The notes below the pieces were generated by a model. That model made no database searches and was not told the DNA's origin. It worked only from the letters and a program-made list of their open reading frames with translations. A DNA stretch of 64,000 bases from Pseudosulfitobacter koreensis (GTDB lineage Bacteria; Pseudomonadota; Alphaproteobacteria; Rhodobacterales; Rhodobacteraceae), in assembly GCF_024733015.1 (NCBI RefSeq), contig NZ_JANKJG010000013.1, positions 1 to 64,000 on the forward strand, given 5' to 3'. This document shows positions 9,458 through 18,435 of this stretch, one piece after another; the first letter of the stretch is position 1; every line of letters begins with the position of its first letter. The translations under genes and the position numbers were made by a program.

Positions 9458-11037
9458 GGTTTCGCTCCTGTTTTCGAAGTGTTCCGCGACCAGATGTTCA
9501 GCAGCCGGTCTTCGATTGCGTTGATGTAAAATCCGTTGCTCAGATGAACCCGCAGGCCCTGCGCCGCCGGGTGATGCGACCACAGCGGCAGGGTCGACTG
9601 CGCCAGCGCGACTGCGCCAAAGCTGCACAGCGCCAGCAGGATCAGCGCCCATTCCAGCGGTCCCGCGACGGGGGCGGCTGGCAAGGTGCCTGCCGTCAGC
9701 CATTCGGACCCGCGTTGCAGGGCGAAATACGACAGTGCGGCGGCGACCGAGAGAACACCGGTCCGCCGGGTCAGCGCGCGGGGCGCGGCATCGGCCAGCC
9801 CTTGCGCCAGCAGGTAGCCGACGCCCAGGATCAGGATCACACCCAGCGCCACCGCCTGCGGTGATTTGTTGCCGAAACCGACCAGCATGCCGGAGGCAAG
9901 GTAGACACCACCGTAGATCGCGATGGCCAGCCCGAAGGCCCGCGCGACCGCGCCGAGCGAGGGTACGGCGATGGGTCCGGGCCTGCGGATCGCGGCCACA
10001 CGCGCGACCGCACCACCGGCGGAGAGGAACGCATGCGCCTTGTAGAGCGAGTGCGCCACGATATGCAGCAGCGCCAGCGGAAAGAGCGCCAGCCCGCATT
10101 GCAGGATCATGAACCCCATCTGCGAAACAGTGGACCAGGCCAGCGAGACCTTGACCGAAGGCTGTGTCAGCATCACCACCCCGCCGAAGAGCGCGGTAAA
10201 CCCGCCGATGCCGACCAGCACGGCCAGCACCAGCGGCGACAAGAGCATAACGTCGGCAAAGCGGATCAGCAGAAAGCCACCGCCGTTCACCACGCCCGCA
10301 TGCAGCAGGGCAGACACGGGCGTGGGTGCCTCCATCACTTCGGTCAGCCAGCCGTGGGTGGGGAACTGCGCGGACTTCGGCACGGCTGCAAGCGCCAGCA
10401 GGGCGGCTGCACCTATCGCCAGCGCGCCGCCTTCGCCAAGACGTGCGGCGGCCAGCATTTGGGTGATCTGCGTGGTGTCGTAGGTCGCGATCAGCAGGGC
10501 CACGGCACCGATCAGGGCGGCGTCGCCCGCACGCGCGGTCACGAATTTCTTGAACGCGGCGCGCTGCGCGGCTGCACGGCCGGGATAGAACAGCAGCAGC
10601 TTGTGCAGGCACAGGCTGGTGGTGATCCATGCTCCGACGAACTGGATGACATTGCCCGCCAGCACCAGCAGCAGCACGGCGGCCAGCGTCGCCAGCAGCC
10701 AGAAGGTAAAGCGCCCCTGCCCCGCTTCGCCGTCGAGATAGGTGCGCGCATAGCGCACCACAACCCAGCCGATGAAGGTGACCAGAAGCAGCATCACCAC
10801 GCTGACCACATCGACCCGCGCCGACAGCCCGATGCCAGCGAAACCCAGCAGCACGCTGTCGCCGGGACCGAAGACCAAAAGCACCCCCAGCGACCACATC
10901 GCCACCAGCAGCGCCAAGGCTGCGGCCCCTTCACCCAGCAGGGCCGTGGATTGTGCGCCCATGTCGCGGCGCAAATGAATCATCGCCATGGCCCCAAGGA
11001 ACAAGGCAGGCGCAAGCAGCGGTAACAAATGGATCAT
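9454..11037 (-). CDS. dabB: DabB, NADH-dehydrogenase-subunit-5-like membrane subunit
   Basis: 527-residue polytopic membrane protein of the proton-conducting transporter (NuoL/MrpA) family, with about 14 hydrophobic segments. Family motifs are visible: [23 protein letters not shown] and [12 protein letters not shown]. In the DAB system this subunit supplies cation translocation that drives DabA. AGGAG precedes the ATG. It overlaps dabA by four bases. The last 35 residues, after the hydrophobic segments, are short and soluble, as in other DabB proteins. It could be confused with an Mrp subunit, but pairing with DabA settles its role. Confidence 0.92.
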   Translation of the reverse strand: MIHLLPLLAPALFLGAMAMIHLRRDMGAQSTALLGEGAAALALLVAMWSLGVLLVFGPGDSVLLGFAGIGLSARVDVVSVVMLLLVTFIGWVVVRYARTYLDGEAGQGRFTFWLLATLAAVLLLVLAGNVIQFVGAWITTSLCLHKLLLFYPGRAAAQRAAFKKFVTARAGDAALIGAVALLIATYDTTQITQMLAAARLGEGGALAIGAAALLALAAVPKSAQFPTHGWLTEVMEAPTPVSALLHAGVVNGGGFLLIRFADVMLLSPLVLAVLVGIGGFTALFGGVVMLTQPSVKVSLAWSTVSQMGFMILQCGLALFPLALLHIVAHSLYKAHAFLSAGGAVARVAAIRRPGPIAVPSLGAVARAFGLAIAIYGGVYLASGMLVGFGNKSPQAVALGVILILGVGYLLAQGLADAAPRALTRRTGVLSVAAALSYFALQRGSEWLTAGTLPAAPVAGPLEWALILLALCSFGAVALAQSTLPLWSHHPAAQGLRVHLSNGFYINAIEDRLLNIWSRNTSKTGAKP

Positions 11038-11103
11038 GATGAAAACTCCTGTGGCGGCAGATTGATCTGGACCGTCATAGGCAACCGCTTTGCGCGATAA
11101 AAA

Positions 11104-11141
11104 TTCATTGTTTGCAATGAAACGTTCGTATATATAGAACG
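11104..11141. promoter_or_regulatory. Two adjacent palindromes in the dabB/lysR divergent promoter
   Basis: A perfect inverted repeat TTCATTG-TTTG-CAATGAA (11104-11121) contains the T-N11-A pattern typical of LysR boxes. It is followed at once by CGTTC-N9-GAACG (11123-11141), whose centre is a run of alternating T and A. The second element ends three bases before the regulator's ATG. These are the likely regulator-binding and activation sites for dabBA and for autoregulation. Confidence 0.65.
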
Positions 11142-11143
11142 AT

Positions 11144-12058
11144 ATGTCGGATATGAACTATAATCATCTGCGCTATTTCTGGGAGGTCGCCCGCGACGGA
11201 AACCTGACGCGCACGGCGGAACGGCTGAACCTGTCGCAATCCGCCGTATCGGTGCAGATCCGCAAGCTGGAGGATCGGCTGGGCCAGCCGATGTTCGAGC
11301 GCCGCAACCGGCAGCTGCATCTGACCGAAGCAGGGCGGATCACGCTGGACTATGCCGACACGATCTTTGGCGCAGGACAGGAACTGGTGGACACGCTGCG
11401 CCGGACCGGCAGCGTGCAGCAGGTGTTGCGCGTGGGCGCGCTGGCCACGCTGTCGCGCAACTTTCAGATCGAATTTCTGCGGCCCTTGCTGGGCACACCG
11501 CAGGTGGAACTGGTCTTGCGCTCGGGCACGTCAATCGAGCTGTTGCAGGGGTTGGAGACGCTGAGCCTGGACGTGGTGCTGACCAACCGCGCGCCTGCGC
11601 CGGATGCGCTGACCGCGTTCATCGTGCAGCCGGTGTCGCAGCAACCCGTCAGCGTGATCGGCAGGCCAGAGCGGATCGGTGCGAACAAGACCTTGCGCGA
11701 GCTGCTGAACACGCATCCGATCATCGTGCCGACGCTGGAAAGCCCGGTGCGGGCGGGGTTCGACACGCTGTGCGCGCAGCTGGGGGTCAGGCCGGTTCTG
11801 GCCGCGGAAGTGGACGACATGGCGATGATGCGTCTGCTGGCGCGTGAGGGCATCGGGCTGGCCGTGCTGCCGCCCATCGTCGTCAAGAACGAGCTGGAAT
11901 CGGGCCTGCTGAAAGAGGCGGACGCGGTCGTCGGGTTGACCGAAAGCTTTTATGCGGTCACCGCCAAGCGCAAGTTTCCCAATCCGCTGCTTGCCACGTT
12001 ATTCGCGGGGTCAGCGAAAGGTTCACCCACAGCATCTTCCAAGTCCGCGCAAGGCTAG
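11144..12058 (+). CDS. LysR-family regulator, NhaR-like, of dabBA
   Basis: 304 residues. An N-terminal winged helix (FWEVARDGNLTRTAERLNLS, then QSAVSVQIRKLE) is followed by a substrate-binding-type effector domain. The N-terminal MNYNHLRYFW start resembles the NhaR branch of the family. ATG at 11144 is used; a second ATG at 11153 is equally possible, and neither has a clear Shine-Dalgarno. Its divergent position next to dabBA and the palindromes between them make it the probable regulator of the carbon pump, by analogy with CbbR-type control of CO2-concentrating genes; the ligand is unknown. Its stop overlaps the stop of the convergent RND gene. Confidence 0.88.
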   Translation: MSDMNYNHLRYFWEVARDGNLTRTAERLNLSQSAVSVQIRKLEDRLGQPMFERRNRQLHLTEAGRITLDYADTIFGAGQELVDTLRRTGSVQQVLRVGALATLSRNFQIEFLRPLLGTPQVELVLRSGTSIELLQGLETLSLDVVLTNRAPAPDALTAFIVQPVSQQPVSVIGRPERIGANKTLRELLNTHPIIVPTLESPVRAGFDTLCAQLGVRPVLAAEVDDMAMMRLLAREGIGLAVLPPIVVKNELESGLLKEADAVVGLTESFYAVTAKRKFPNPLLATLFAGSAKGSPTASSKSAQG

Positions 12059-15000
12059 ATGCCCTGCGCAGCGCTCAGTTCCGATTGCAGACGCGCCTCT
12101 TCCTTGGCCTTGGGCGTCGAGAAGCGGGCGAGCAGCAGGTAGGCCACTGGCGTCAGGTATAATGTGGACAGCGTCGCCATCCCGAGGCCACCGACGATGA
12201 CCCAGCCCAGCGCCTCGCGTGCTTCGGCCCCCGCCCCTGCCGACAAGATCAGGGGGATGCCGCCCACCACGGTCGAGGTCATGGTCATCATCACCGGACG
12301 CAGCCGGATCGTCGAGGCGGCGAGGATCGCGTCATGCACGTCGTCGCCCTTGTCCCGAAGCTGATTGGCGAATTCGACGATCAGGATGCCGTTCTTGGCC
12401 ATGATCCCGATCAACATCACCAGCCCGATCTGGCTGTAGACGTTCAGGCTTTGGCCTGTCAGCAGCAGCGCGAAGACAGCACAGGCCAGCCCCAGCGGCA
12501 CCGTCGCCATCACCACCACGGCGGAGATAAAGCTTTCGAATTGGGCCGAGAGCACCAGAAACACGACGAGGATCGCAAAGCCGAAGGTCAGGAAGATGCC
12601 CGAATTGGTCTGGTCCAGCGTCGCGGCCTCGGCCAGCGGCACGATGCGGTTCTGTTCGGCCAGAACCTCTGCGCCGATCTCGCGCACCTGTTCCAGCGCG
12701 TCGCCGAGTGACAAATCAGGGGTCAGGCCCGCCGTCAGCTCGACGGACCGGTTCTGCCCCTCGCGGTCCAGTTCGGGTGCCACGGCGCGTTCCTCCAGCG
12801 TGACGAAGCTGGACAGTGGCACCATCAGATCGTTGCCCGACTGGACAAAGATGTTCTCAAGATCGCCCGGATCGTTGACCGGATTGGACGTCGACAGCAT
12901 CTTGACGTCGAAACTCTTGTCCTCGATGAACACCGACCCGACCGTGCGCCCGTCCAGCATCGCCTGAAGCGCCTGGCCCAGCCCGGTGATGTCGATGCCC
13001 AGATCGGCGGCCAGCGACCGGTCGATCTGCACGAAAAGCTGGGGTTGCGTACGTTCGTATTCCAGCCGGACCTGACCCATTTCGGGGTTTTCGCTCAGCC
13101 GGGCGACCATGGTTTCGGCAACCTCGGCCAGTTGGTCGTAGCTGTCGCCGGTGATGGCAAAGGCCAGACCGCGACCCGCGCCGCGAATCCCGAGGGAATT
13201 CGGCTGGATCGCGAAGGCACGCACGCCGATGATGCCGCGCAGCTTGCCGTTGATCTCGCCCACGATGTCCTGCTGGCTGCGCGTGCGCTCGTCCCATTTG
13301 GCCAGGGTGAACACCATGAACCCGCGATTGTCCGCGCCGAAGCCGGTGATCGAAAAGACGTTGGTCACCTCGCCGCGCTCTTGCATGGGGACAACGATAT
13401 CCTCGATCTCGCGCATCTTGGCGCGGGTGTAGTCGAGCGAGACGCCCTGCGGGGCAGTCACGCTGAGCAATGCGACGGCGCGGTCCTCGGCGGGGGTCAG
13501 TTCCTGGCGGATACCGCCCGCCATCATCGCCGCCGTGGCCGCGACAAAGACCGCGATCAGCACAATCACGAAGGGCATCGCCAATGCGCCACGCAGCGTC
13601 GCCTCGTAGCCGCGCATCAGCCGGTTACCGAGCCAGATCATCGGCCCGCGCGCCTCCGTATCCGGGGCCTTGGTCAGCAGGCGGCTGGCCAGCACCGGGC
13701 ACAGGCTGAGCGCCACGACCGAGGACAGCAGCACCGCCATCGCGAGCGTAAAGCCGAACTCGCGAAACAGCCCGCCCGCCTGCCCCGGCAGGAACGACAG
13801 CGGCACGAAGACGGCAGCCAGCGTTGCGGTGGTGGTGACGACGGCAAAGAACACCTGCGAGGTGCCATTGACCGCAGCGGCGCGTGGCCCCATGCCCGCC
13901 GCACGCTGGCGCACGATGTTTTCCAGCACCACGATGGCGTCGTCGACGACCATGCCGGTCGCCAGCACCAGCGCCAGAAGCGTCAGGATGTTGATCGAGA
14001 ATCCGACAATGTAGATCGCAGCCAGCGTGCCAATCAGCGCCACGGGCAGGGTCAGAGTGGGGATCAGGGTCGCGCGAGCGTCGCGCAGGAACAGGAAGAT
14101 CACCGCGACCACGATCGCCACGGCGTAGCCCAGCGTCGTCAGCACCTCTTCGATCGAACCCGAGATAAAGATCGCGTCGTCCGAGGTGACCGCAATGGTC
14201 ACGTCATCGGGCAGCGTCTGGTTCAGCTCTTCCACGACGGCGCGCACGCTTGCGGAAATCTCCAGCGTGTTCGACGTGGCCTGCCGGATGACGCCGATGC
14301 CCAGACCCTGCTGCCCGTTGGCGCGCAACACCGTCTCGCCCGAGGCTGGCCCCAGCGTGACCGTCGCGACATCGCCGACCTTGACGTCGGGCTTGATCTC
14401 CAGCGCCTCGAAGGCGGCGGTGGTGGCGACGGTCGCGGTGGTGCGCACGTTGATCGACTGGCGGTCGCCGGCCAGATCGCCCGCCGGTGTGTCGAAGGCC
14501 AGATTCGAGAGCGTGCGCTGCATGTCGCCCAGGGTCAGACCGCGGCTGGCCAGCTTGAGCTGGTCGATGTCGACACGGAAAATCGGTTCGCGGTCGCCGT
14601 AGATTTGCAAGTCGGCGACACCTTCGACGGAAATCAGACGGTCCTCGATGCGGTCCTGGACAATGGCCGTCAGTTCCTGCGGAGAGCGGCCCGCCGAGGT
14701 GACCGCGATGCGCATCACCGGCTGGGCGTTGGCGTCGGCCTTGACGATTTCGGGCTGGTCCGCGGTTTCGGGCAACTGGTTCACGATCCGCGCGACCGCA
14801 TCGCGCACATCGGTGGCGGCCACGTCGATATCGACATTGTCGTTGAATTCCAGCGTCACCCGGCTGCGCCCAAAGCGCGAGTTTGACGAGATCGAGCGCA
14901 CGCCCGACACGCGGCCAACCGCGCCCTCGATCCGGCCGGTCAGTTCCTGATCCACCGTCTCGGGCGATGCCCCGTCAAAGCGCGTGGTGATCGTGACCAC

Positions 15001-15144
15001 GGGCCTGTCCACATTGGGCAATTCGCGGATTTCAGCGCCGAACAGCCCGGCCACGCCTGCCAGGACGATCAGGGCGTTCAGCACGAAGGCCAGGATCGGG
15101 CGGCGCACGAACAGTGCTGTGCCGGAGGATGCGTTCGCGCTCAT
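12055..15144 (-). CDS. RND-family efflux transporter, inner-membrane pump
   Basis: 1029-residue RND permease of the hydrophobe/amphiphile efflux (AcrB/MexF-like) class. Layout is the usual duplicated one: TM1 (ILAFVLNALIVLAGVAGLFG), a large periplasmic loop, TM2-6, a second loop and TM8-12. The proton-relay aspartate pair is present in GMVVDDAIVVLENI. Length is normal. The start overlaps the stop of the membrane fusion protein gene, so pump and adaptor are co-translated. No outer-membrane factor gene is nearby, so it presumably uses a TolC encoded elsewhere. Substrate unknown; the TetR and LysR genes nearby belong to other units. Confidence 0.92.
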   Translation of the reverse strand: MSANASSGTALFVRRPILAFVLNALIVLAGVAGLFGAEIRELPNVDRPVVTITTRFDGASPETVDQELTGRIEGAVGRVSGVRSISSNSRFGRSRVTLEFNDNVDIDVAATDVRDAVARIVNQLPETADQPEIVKADANAQPVMRIAVTSAGRSPQELTAIVQDRIEDRLISVEGVADLQIYGDREPIFRVDIDQLKLASRGLTLGDMQRTLSNLAFDTPAGDLAGDRQSINVRTTATVATTAAFEALEIKPDVKVGDVATVTLGPASGETVLRANGQQGLGIGVIRQATSNTLEISASVRAVVEELNQTLPDDVTIAVTSDDAIFISGSIEEVLTTLGYAVAIVVAVIFLFLRDARATLIPTLTLPVALIGTLAAIYIVGFSINILTLLALVLATGMVVDDAIVVLENIVRQRAAGMGPRAAAVNGTSQVFFAVVTTTATLAAVFVPLSFLPGQAGGLFREFGFTLAMAVLLSSVVALSLCPVLASRLLTKAPDTEARGPMIWLGNRLMRGYEATLRGALAMPFVIVLIAVFVAATAAMMAGGIRQELTPAEDRAVALLSVTAPQGVSLDYTRAKMREIEDIVVPMQERGEVTNVFSITGFGADNRGFMVFTLAKWDERTRSQQDIVGEINGKLRGIIGVRAFAIQPNSLGIRGAGRGLAFAITGDSYDQLAEVAETMVARLSENPEMGQVRLEYERTQPQLFVQIDRSLAADLGIDITGLGQALQAMLDGRTVGSVFIEDKSFDVKMLSTSNPVNDPGDLENIFVQSGNDLMVPLSSFVTLEERAVAPELDREGQNRSVELTAGLTPDLSLGDALEQVREIGAEVLAEQNRIVPLAEAATLDQTNSGIFLTFGFAILVVFLVLSAQFESFISAVVVMATVPLGLACAVFALLLTGQSLNVYSQIGLVMLIGIMAKNGILIVEFANQLRDKGDDVHDAILAASTIRLRPVMMTMTSTVVGGIPLILSAGAGAEAREALGWVIVGGLGMATLSTLYLTPVAYLLLARFSTPKAKEEARLQSELSAAQGI

Positions 15145-16325
15145 AGCGTGTCGCCTGCGGTGGTGGTGGTGCTGCGCATGGCCGCCGCCTCGTCCGACTG
15201 CGGGCTGACCTCGGACCCGGTGCGCAGGGACTGCACGCCTTCGGTCACGACCACGTCGTCGGCACGCAGATCATCCGAGCGCACCAGCACCGCATCGCTG
15301 GTCCGCTGCGCAATCGCCACGTTCACCTGCGCCACTTTGCCGTCGCGGACCGCCCAGACGAACGGTCCGTCGCTGGACCATTGCACGGCCAGCGGGGCGA
15401 TGGACAAAAGCGTCTCGCCGGGAAAGGACAGGTTGACCGAAAACGCCATGCCCGCGCGCAGAAGATCGGCGTCGTTGGGCACCCGGCCCTGTGCCAGAAG
15501 CGTGCGGCTGGCGCGGTCCACGACGCTGTCGACCACGCTGATTTCGCCGCTGAGAATTGCGTCGGGCTGACCCAGCGGCGTGACCTCGATCTGCTGGCCC
15601 ACGTCGATCAGGCCGATCACCCGTTCGGGCACACGAAAGTCGATCAGGATGTCGGACCGGTCGGTGATGGTCACCAGCACGTCCTGTGCGTTGACGCGGT
15701 CGCCTTCTTCCAGGTCGATGATCCCGACCCAGCCTGCGATGGGCGCGGTGATCTGGCGTTGCGACAGATCGAACTCAGCCTGCCGCACCGCCAGTTCCGC
15801 GCTGCGCAGCGCCAGTTCGGATTCGCGCAGGCGCACTTCGGTCACTGCCCCCGAGGTCTGCAGTTGCGCGATGCGCGCGGCTTCGGTGCGGGCGTTCTCG
15901 AATTCGATCTGCGATTTTTCCAGCGCAATCTTCTCGGCCTCGTCCTGAAGGCTTGCGATGATGGTGCCCGCCTCGACATATTGCCCCGATGCGATGGCAA
16001 GGTCGGTGATCGTGCCGACCGCATTCGAGCGCACGGTGACCGACCGGCGCGCGCGGCCATCGCCTATGGCGGTAATGAGGTCGGCACGGGCCTGTTCGCC
16101 GACGCGTGCGGTCACCACCGGCACCGCACCGCCAGCGCCCCCGCGCTGATCGGGTGCGGCTTGTGCCGCCTCGGAGGGTGTGATGCCCAAGAGCTCGAAT
16201 ACGCCGAGCTTGGCCAGGAACGGCTGGGACGCAGGCACGTAGGTAATCCAGACGTAAAGCCCGGCGGCAAGCAGGATCAACGAAACAACGATCTGGCGCA
16301 GGGCTTTCATCGACAGGGCTTTCAT
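15141..16325 (-). CDS. RND periplasmic adaptor (membrane fusion protein)
   Basis: 394 residues, one N-terminal membrane anchor (IVVSLILLAAGLYVWITYV) followed by the barrel-sandwich, alpha-hairpin and beta-barrel regions of an HlyD/AcrA adaptor; VTVRSNAVGTITDLAIASGQ and ITAPIAGWVGIIDLEEGDRV are the two lipoyl half-motifs. The first 15 bases of the gene are a near-repeat: ATGAAAGCCCTG occurs twice, so ATG at 16325 and at 16310 are both plausible starts and neither has a good ribosome binding site. First gene of the two-gene efflux operon, divergent from an M20 amidohydrolase. Confidence 0.9.
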   Translation of the reverse strand: MKALSMKALRQIVVSLILLAAGLYVWITYVPASQPFLAKLGVFELLGITPSEAAQAAPDQRGGAGGAVPVVTARVGEQARADLITAIGDGRARRSVTVRSNAVGTITDLAIASGQYVEAGTIIASLQDEAEKIALEKSQIEFENARTEAARIAQLQTSGAVTEVRLRESELALRSAELAVRQAEFDLSQRQITAPIAGWVGIIDLEEGDRVNAQDVLVTITDRSDILIDFRVPERVIGLIDVGQQIEVTPLGQPDAILSGEISVVDSVVDRASRTLLAQGRVPNDADLLRAGMAFSVNLSFPGETLLSIAPLAVQWSSDGPFVWAVRDGKVAQVNVAIAQRTSDAVLVRSDDLRADDVVVTEGVQSLRTGSEVSPQSDEAAAMRSTTTTAGDTL

Positions 16326-16472
16326 CTGGTTTTGGCGAGGGTAAGCATGGATGGCTTTGCCCGGAAAAGCACGTCAATTCGCCGTGTGTATGCCGATGCG
16401 CAAGGGGTTTGTGTCATTCCGGTCCAACCCTTAGGCTAGGCGGTGCGGCGATACCGCGAGGGAGAACGGGAC

Positions 16473-17651
16473 ATGACGGACACTGCCACTTCGGGCCAGA
16501 TGCTGACCAACAGCGACGTCGAAGAACTCACGCTGTGGCGACGCGAGTTGCACCGCCACCCCGAGGTTTCGGGAGAGGAAGCCGAGACGGCACGTCGCGT
16601 GGTCGAGATGCTGACGCCGACCGGGCCGGATGCCATCCTGACCGAACTGGGCGGGCACGGTGTCGCCGCGATCTATGGGGGGCGCGCGGAAGGTCCGACG
16701 GTGATGCTGCGCTGCGAGTTGGACGCGTTGCCGATCGACGAGGTGAACCCCGATCTGCCGCATCTGTCGCAGATTTCCGGCAAGGGGCATCTGTGCGGGC
16801 ATGACGGGCATATGGCGATACTGGCCGCGACGGCGCGCTGGCTGGGGCGCAACCCTCCGGCAAAAGGCCGCGTCGTTCTGCTGTTCCAACCCGCCGAGGA
16901 GGACGGATCGGGCGCCGCGCGGGTCATCGAAGATGCCCGTTTTGCCGCGATCACGCCCGACTATGCTTTTGCGTTGCACAACTTCCCCGGCCTGCCGTTG
17001 GGCCATGCCGTGATCGCCGCAGGTCCGATGAACTGCGCCTCGCGTGGCATGAAGATCAGCTTTCGTGGGCGCACCTCCCATGCCTCGCAGCCTGACAAGG
17101 GGATCTCTCCGGCACCAGCGCTGGCGTCACTGCTGACAGATCTGACAGCACTTGCGCGAGGGCAGGACAGCGCCAATCCCGAGTTTGCGCTGGTGACGGT
17201 CACACATGCGCATTTGGGCGAACGGGCATTCGGGATCGCACCCGGCGACGCCGAGATCTGGGTGACCCTGCGCACCCAGCAAGACGCGGCGATGGCCGCC
17301 CTGGTCACTCGCGCAGAGCATCTGGTGCGGCAGGCCGCCGAGACGCACAAGCTGGAGCATGAGATTTCCTATCACGACATTTTCCACCACTGTGAAAACG
17401 ACCCTCAAGCGACGGAGATCCTGCAAGCGGCATTGCGCGCTGCTGGCGTGCCGCCAACGACCGCCGAACTGCCGATGCGTGCGTCGGAGGATTTCGGGCG
17501 GTTCCGTGCGGGGTCCAGATCGGCAATGTTCCTGCTGGGGGCGGGTGTCGAGACGCCAAGCTTGCACAATCCGAATTACGATTTCCCCGACGACCTCATC
17601 CCGATGGGGGCGGAGGTGTTCGCGGCGGCGCTGGACGAGCTTTGTTATTGA
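16473..17651 (+). CDS. M20 amidohydrolase (IAA-amino-acid/hippurate hydrolase type)
   Basis: 392-residue zinc amidohydrolase of the M20D group. Motifs: RCELDALPI, the metal site HLCGHDGHM (Leu instead of the more common Ala before Cys), QPAEEDGSG, and SEDFGRF near the C-terminus. The start at 16473 is chosen because GGGAG precedes it at about 8 bases; an in-frame codon 30 bases upstream lacks a site. It stands alone, divergent from the RND adaptor and convergent with the SDR operon 13 bases downstream of its stop. It would hydrolyse an N-acyl amino acid or related amide; the efflux pump next door may or may not be functionally linked. Confidence 0.88.
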   Translation: MTDTATSGQMLTNSDVEELTLWRRELHRHPEVSGEEAETARRVVEMLTPTGPDAILTELGGHGVAAIYGGRAEGPTVMLRCELDALPIDEVNPDLPHLSQISGKGHLCGHDGHMAILAATARWLGRNPPAKGRVVLLFQPAEEDGSGAARVIEDARFAAITPDYAFALHNFPGLPLGHAVIAAGPMNCASRGMKISFRGRTSHASQPDKGISPAPALASLLTDLTALARGQDSANPEFALVTVTHAHLGERAFGIAPGDAEIWVTLRTQQDAAMAALVTRAEHLVRQAAETHKLEHEISYHDIFHHCENDPQATEILQAALRAAGVPPTTAELPMRASEDFGRFRAGSRSAMFLLGAGVETPSLHNPNYDFPDDLIPMGAEVFAAALDELCY

Positions 17652-17664
17652 ATGGCTGACCGGT

Positions 17665-18435
17665 TCAGGACCTATCGGACTTTGCGCGGATATTGCGCCG
17701 CATCGAGCGTTCGTAAAGCTTGGGCGAGACGCGCATCACCCATGAGGCCAGCCGTGCGACGCGGCCCACGGGGATGAACGCCTGCCCCTTTGCCACACCG
17801 CGCAGGATCACCGATGCCGCATCTTCGGGCGTCATGTAGTCGATACCGTCCGCTGCCGCACCTGGACGTAGGATGCCATCATCGCGGCGTTCGGCGTTGC
17901 CGATGTTGGTGGCCACGAAACTGGGTGCCGCGATCAGGCAGCGAACGCCATGGGCCGCCTCTTCGGACCGCAGGGAGGCAAAGAACCCCTGCATCGCGTG
18001 TTTCGACGCGGCATAGGCGGTGCGTCCATGCAGCGGCGCGAACCCTGCGACTGACGAGATTGCCAGATGCGTGCCGCGACTGGCGCGGAGCGGGTGCAGG
18101 AACAGGCGCGCCATCTCGACGGCGGCGAAATAGTTGATCTCGAACACGCGCCTGTGGCTCTGCGCGTCGGTCTCCGCGAAGGGCACGATCTGCGACACGC
18201 CCGCGTTGTAGATCACCATGTCGATGGAGGGCCGCGTGGCGATGATGTCTGATGCGGTGCGCGTCAGTGCTGCGGTATCGGTGAGGTCCACGGTGATCGG
18301 CGTGCGGCGGTCGGATGCCTTTAGCCCGTCGGTGTTCACGTCCATCAGCACACAGTGCCAACCCTGCGCCTCGAGCCCCGTGGCCAATGCGCGGCCCAGA
18401 CCGCCGTTGCCGCCGGAGATGATCGCCGTCTTCAC
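17665..18435 (-). CDS. Short-chain dehydrogenase/reductase
   Basis: 256-residue classical SDR, NAD(P)-dependent. The cofactor loop GGNGGLGRA, the structural NAG motif (IYNAGVSQ), and the catalytic Ser (ISSVAG) and YAASK are all present. The frame is open to 18456, but the GTG at 18435 overlaps the upstream TGA as GTGA and has GAGG before it, so coupled start there is likeliest. A hydrophobic/basic C-terminal tail (LASWVMRVSPKLYERSMRR) is seen in membrane-associated SDRs that act on lipids or terpenoids. Last gene of the FMO-BASS-epimerase-SDR operon. Confidence 0.87.
   Translation of the reverse strand: MKTAIISGGNGGLGRALATGLEAQGWHCVLMDVNTDGLKASDRRTPITVDLTDTAALTRTASDIIATRPSIDMVIYNAGVSQIVPFAETDAQSHRRVFEINYFAAVEMARLFLHPLRASRGTHLAISSVAGFAPLHGRTAYAASKHAMQGFFASLRSEEAAHGVRCLIAAPSFVATNIGNAERRDDGILRPGAAADGIDYMTPEDAASVILRGVAKGQAFIPVGRVARLASWVMRVSPKLYERSMRRNIRAKSDRS

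Noticed and set aside
7052-10897. A 1281-residue version of DabA extending through dabB
   Set aside because: The extra N-terminal part is dabB read in another frame. The internal ATG at 9457 has a ribosome binding site and the coupled overlap.
13045-14886. 613-codon open frame opposite the RND pump gene
   Set aside because: Low-complexity His/Arg/Gln-rich translation and no start signal; the minus-strand RND protein is unmistakable.
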